From the NCBI GenBank assembly GCA_023663345.1, contig JAMPHR010000002.1, positions 179,986 to 228,163 of the forward strand: a stretch of 48,178 bases of DNA. The letters are read 5' to 3'. The DNA comes from Paenibacillus sp. Its GTDB lineage: Bacteria; Bacteroidota; Bacteroidia; Bacteroidales; Muribaculaceae. The position numbers and the translations under genes are program-made. Below, piece by piece: positions 45,950 through 48,178 of the stretch; within the stretch, counting starts at the first letter, position 1; each line of letters begins with the position of its first letter. Below the pieces are notes generated by a model. It was not told the DNA's origin. It searched no databases and saw nothing but the letters and a program-made list of their open reading frames with translations.

Positions 45950-46933
45950 ATGGTACACGCCCGTATCTCAGGCATCGCCTCCTACGCCCCCGACGACATT
46001 CTCGACAACGAGATGCTGTCCAAGATGGTGGACACCAACGATGAGTGGATCACCACACGCGTGGGTATCAAGGAGCGCCGAATACTCAAAGATCCCTCGA
46101 AGGGTTCATCCTTCATGGGCATAAAATGTGTGGAGCGTCTGCTCGAATCCACCGGAACAAAACCCGAAGAAGTGGATCTGCTCATCTGCGCTACATCCAA
46201 CCCCGACTATCGTTTCCCCTCCACCGGCTCTATCATAGCCCACGGTTGCGGTCTCTCAAACGCATACGCTTACGACGTCCAGGCCGCTTGTGCCGGATTC
46301 CTCGTGGCTCTTCAGGATGGTGCCGCCTATGTGCGCTCCGGTCTCCGTAAGAAAGTAGTGGTTGTGGCTGCCGAGAAGATGTCCTCTATGACCGACTATA
46401 CCGACCGTGCCACATGTCCCCTCTTCGGCGACGGTGCAGGAGCAATGCTCCTTGAACCCTCCGATGAGAATGTAGGTGTGATCGACGGTGTGTTCCATAT
46501 CGACGGCGAGGGCCTCGAGCACCTGTGGATGCCTGCCGGCGGTTCAGCGCTTCCCGCATCTCACGAGACAGTCGACGCTCACCAGCATTATGTGATCCAG
46601 GACGGACGTAATGTCTACAAGAACGCCGTGACCGACATGCTCGAGTCTTCACTCGAGGTAATGGAGAAGAACGGCCTCACCATCGACAATATTGACTGGT
46701 TCTGCTCTCACCAGGCCAACCTCCGCATCATCGAGGCTGTAGGCGGACGCCTCGGCATTGATCCCGCCAAGGTTCTTGTCAACATCGAGAAGTATGGCAA
46801 CACCTCGGCTGCCTCGATCCCCTTGTGTCTCGACGAGTACAAGGACCGTCTCAAGAAGGGCGACAAGCTTATCCTTACCGCCTTTGGTGCCGGCTTCACA
46901 TGGGGCGCTCTCTATGTGATCTGGGACATCTGA
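45950..46933 (+). CDS. fabH: 3-oxoacyl-[ACP] synthase III
   Basis: Starts type II fatty-acid synthesis by condensing an acyl-CoA with malonyl-ACP. The 327 residues carry the catalytic triad: Cys114 (YDVQAACAGFLVAL), His254 (WFCSHQANLRIIEAVG) and Asn284 (VNIEKYGNTSAAS). Other motifs are DTNDEWITTRVGIKERRI and PLFGDGAGAMLLEP. Length is normal. plsX, often between rpmF and fabH in other phyla, is absent here. A hairpin separates it from era. Confidence 0.96.
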   Translation: MVHARISGIASYAPDDILDNEMLSKMVDTNDEWITTRVGIKERRILKDPSKGSSFMGIKCVERLLESTGTKPEEVDLLICATSNPDYRFPSTGSIIAHGCGLSNAYAYDVQAACAGFLVALQDGAAYVRSGLRKKVVVVAAEKMSSMTDYTDRATCPLFGDGAGAMLLEPSDENVGVIDGVFHIDGEGLEHLWMPAGGSALPASHETVDAHQHYVIQDGRNVYKNAVTDMLESSLEVMEKNGLTIDNIDWFCSHQANLRIIEAVGGRLGIDPAKVLVNIEKYGNTSAASIPLCLDEYKDRLKKGDKLILTAFGAGFTWGALYVIWDI

Positions 46934-46991
46934 TAACGTCACTTTTTCATCCGCGCGTATGCCCGGCATACGCGAAGGGAAAAAATATTTT

Positions 46992-47027
46992 CAAAAATAG
47001 CATCTTTTACGGTGCTATTTTTGTTTT
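46992..47027 (+). terminator. Terminator-like hairpin between fabH and era
   Basis: CAAAAATAGCATC (46992-47004) pairs with GGTGCTATTTTTG (47011-47023), 13 pairs with one G-T, followed by TTTT. The stem is A/T-rich, so it may terminate only partly and let some transcription reach era 57 nt later. Confidence 0.75.
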
Positions 47028-47083
47028 AATAGCAGTCATCAACTTGTGGTGGCTCCGATTATAGTCATCAATACATAATATAT

Positions 47084-47968
47084 ATGGAACATAAAGCCGG
47101 ATTCGTAAACATCGTAGGCAATCCTAATGTGGGCAAATCCACCCTCATGAACCTCATGGTGGGTGAACGCATAAGCATTATCACCTCCAAGGCCCAGACC
47201 ACGCGCCACCGCATCATGGGCATAGTAAATACACCCGAATATCAGATAGTATTCTCCGATACCCCCGGAGTGCTCGCGCCGAAATATAAGCTCCAGGAGA
47301 GTATGCTCAATTTCAGCGAGGGTGCGCTCGTGGATGCCGACGTGCTGATATATGTGACCGACGTGGTGGAGGATCCCTCCAAGAACGCCGATTATCTTGC
47401 CAAGGTGGCCAAGGAAAGTGTGCCTGTCCTGCTTGTGATCAATAAGATTGATCTGGTCAAGGAACAGTCCCAGCTCGAGGAACTCACCAAGAAATGGCAG
47501 GAGATGCTCCCCAAGGCCGAGATTTTCCCCGTATCGGCCAAGGAGAATTTCAATGTCGCCAACCTAATGAACCATATCGTGGAGCTTCTGCCCGTTTCGC
47601 CTCCATTCTTCGGCAAGGATGCGCTTACCGATAAGCCGGCCCGATTCTTCGTCACCGAGATTATCCGCGAGAAAATCCTCCTCAATTATGAGAAGGAGAT
47701 TCCTTACTCGGTGGAAGTGATCGTGGAGAAATTCGAGGAGAAGGAGAACGCCATCCACATTATGGCCGTGATCTACGTGGAGCGTGATTCCCAGAAGGGC
47801 ATCATCATCGGCCACAAGGGCTCGATGATCAAGAAGGTGGGCATGGAAGCCCGCAAGGATATCGAGAAATTCTTCGGCAAGAGCGTATACCTTGAGCTCT
47901 TTGTCAAGGTTGAGCCCAATTGGCGTAATCGCGAGAACAAACTGAAATCATTCGGCTATCTTGAATAA
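47084..47968 (+). CDS. era: GTPase Era
   Basis: Era matures the 16S rRNA 3' end and 30S subunit. The 294 residues have the GTPase domain: G1 GNPNVGKSTLMN (residues 12-23), G2 AQTTRHRIMG, G3 SDTPGVLAPKYKLQ, G4 VINKIDLV, G5 FPVSAKE. The C-terminal KH domain has IIIGHKGSMIKKVGMEARKD. Length is normal. A strong terminator follows. Confidence 0.97.
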   Translation: MEHKAGFVNIVGNPNVGKSTLMNLMVGERISIITSKAQTTRHRIMGIVNTPEYQIVFSDTPGVLAPKYKLQESMLNFSEGALVDADVLIYVTDVVEDPSKNADYLAKVAKESVPVLLVINKIDLVKEQSQLEELTKKWQEMLPKAEIFPVSAKENFNVANLMNHIVELLPVSPPFFGKDALTDKPARFFVTEIIREKILLNYEKEIPYSVEVIVEKFEEKENAIHIMAVIYVERDSQKGIIIGHKGSMIKKVGMEARKDIEKFFGKSVYLELFVKVEPNWRNRENKLKSFGYLE

Positions 47969-48010
47969 TCAACAGTTGCTTCTGAAGCATTAATCACTTT
48001 ATAGACCAAA

Positions 48011-48057
48011 GACCCACAGGGCAATCGGGAATCCCCCCGCCTTGTGGGCCTTTTTTT
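48011..48057 (+). terminator. Rho-independent terminator after era
   Basis: CCCACAGGGC (48013-48022) pairs with GCCTTGTGGG (48039-48048) with one mismatch, followed by CCTTTTTTT. The loop holds CGGGAATCCCCCCG-like paired sequence. Very clear. Confidence 0.9.
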
Positions 48058-48075
48058 GTCGCACCACCAAGAATT

Positions 48076-48128
48076 GACCATAGACCCAAAGATCTGTAGT
48101 CTCTCAAAATATAGCTCTCTGGTTCTCG
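48076..48128 (-). repeat. Partial core element C at the right edge
   Basis: TTGACCATAGACCCAAAGAT (48076-48095) is nearly identical to the end of core C (GACCATAGAACCAAAGATC at 26480). The following AATATAGCTCTCTGGTTCTC corresponds to AATATAGTCC and CTCTTTGGTC in copy 2. The middle is shortened, and no octamers are attached. Confidence 0.5.
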
Positions 48129-48132
48129 TATA

Positions 48133-48162
48133 TTTGCAGTCGAAAACAAATCGCTATATTTG
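48133..48162 (+). promoter_or_regulatory. Promoter for the gene beyond the right edge
   Basis: TTTG (48133-48136), an 18-nt spacer, and TATATTTG (48155-48162) fit the Bacteroidota consensus. The TTTG is itself part of a second TATATTTG (48129-48136). The downstream gene is outside the window; in related genomes it is often der, but this cannot be seen. Confidence 0.6.
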
Positions 48163-48178
48163 TAGAGTCGAAGGGAAG

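Overview
The window is one 48 kb stretch of a Bacteroidota chromosome, order Bacteroidales. Muribaculaceae or a close family is my best guess, made from gene content and style and not from any search. Support: promoters of the Bacteroidota type (TTTG about 19-20 nt upstream of TAnnTTTG), and homologues of gldE, gldD, porW/sprE and porX. Other lineage-typical genes are two DUF1573 proteins, an EF-Tu / tRNA-Trp / secE / nusG / ribosomal protein / rpoBC order, and many lipoproteins with short lipoboxes.

Layout. (1) 1-12,075: the end of tuf, tRNA-Trp, then secE-nusG-rplK-rplA-rplJ-rplL-rpoB-rpoC, closed by a long hairpin. (2) 12,159-19,454, all minus strand: read in transcription order, a Na/Pi cotransporter-like protein, a DUF389 membrane protein, a glycosyltransferase, an NAD-dependent epimerase, a small membrane protein, aroQ (TTG start) and an O-methyltransferase. 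(3) 19,455-29,290: a looser accessory-like stretch with two small HTH regulators (one an orphan HigA-type antitoxin), a 1,055-residue surface lipoprotein with a collagen-like segment, another lipoprotein, two DUF1573 proteins and the MeaB GTPase. (4) 29,371-36,774: gldE, a gldD-like lipoprotein, a phosphopantetheinyl transferase, tRNA-Asp, a PorW/SprE-like TPR lipoprotein and PorX, that is, type IX secretion/gliding-related genes. (5) 36,800-47,968: tsaE, birA, xseA, an SDR dehydrogenase, a lipoprotein, a YfhO-like membrane protein, a short HGVHSPF protein, a XerD-type recombinase, then DUF177-rpmF-fabH and era.

The most unusual content is non-coding. Between 17.3 and 29.3 kb nearly every intergenic space is filled with a modular repeat: a small palindrome (usually TTCGGC-N3/4-GCCGAA), followed by runs of an octamer (GGTTATRR or GTTTATRR). 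Some blocks also carry a ~110 bp core element. Blocks are often mirror-symmetric, with arms facing each flanking gene. The palindrome stems vary with matching changes on both sides. Two of them contain the stop codon of the upstream gene, and two lie 5-8 nt from a start codon. A second dispersed element (~142 bp, two copies, strongly structured) lies in the same region. I know of no named family that fits the octamer/palindrome system, and I rank it as the main discovery candidate.

Limits: no searches or folding programs were run. Functions rest on recognised motifs and gene context; promoters, operators and terminators are pattern-based.
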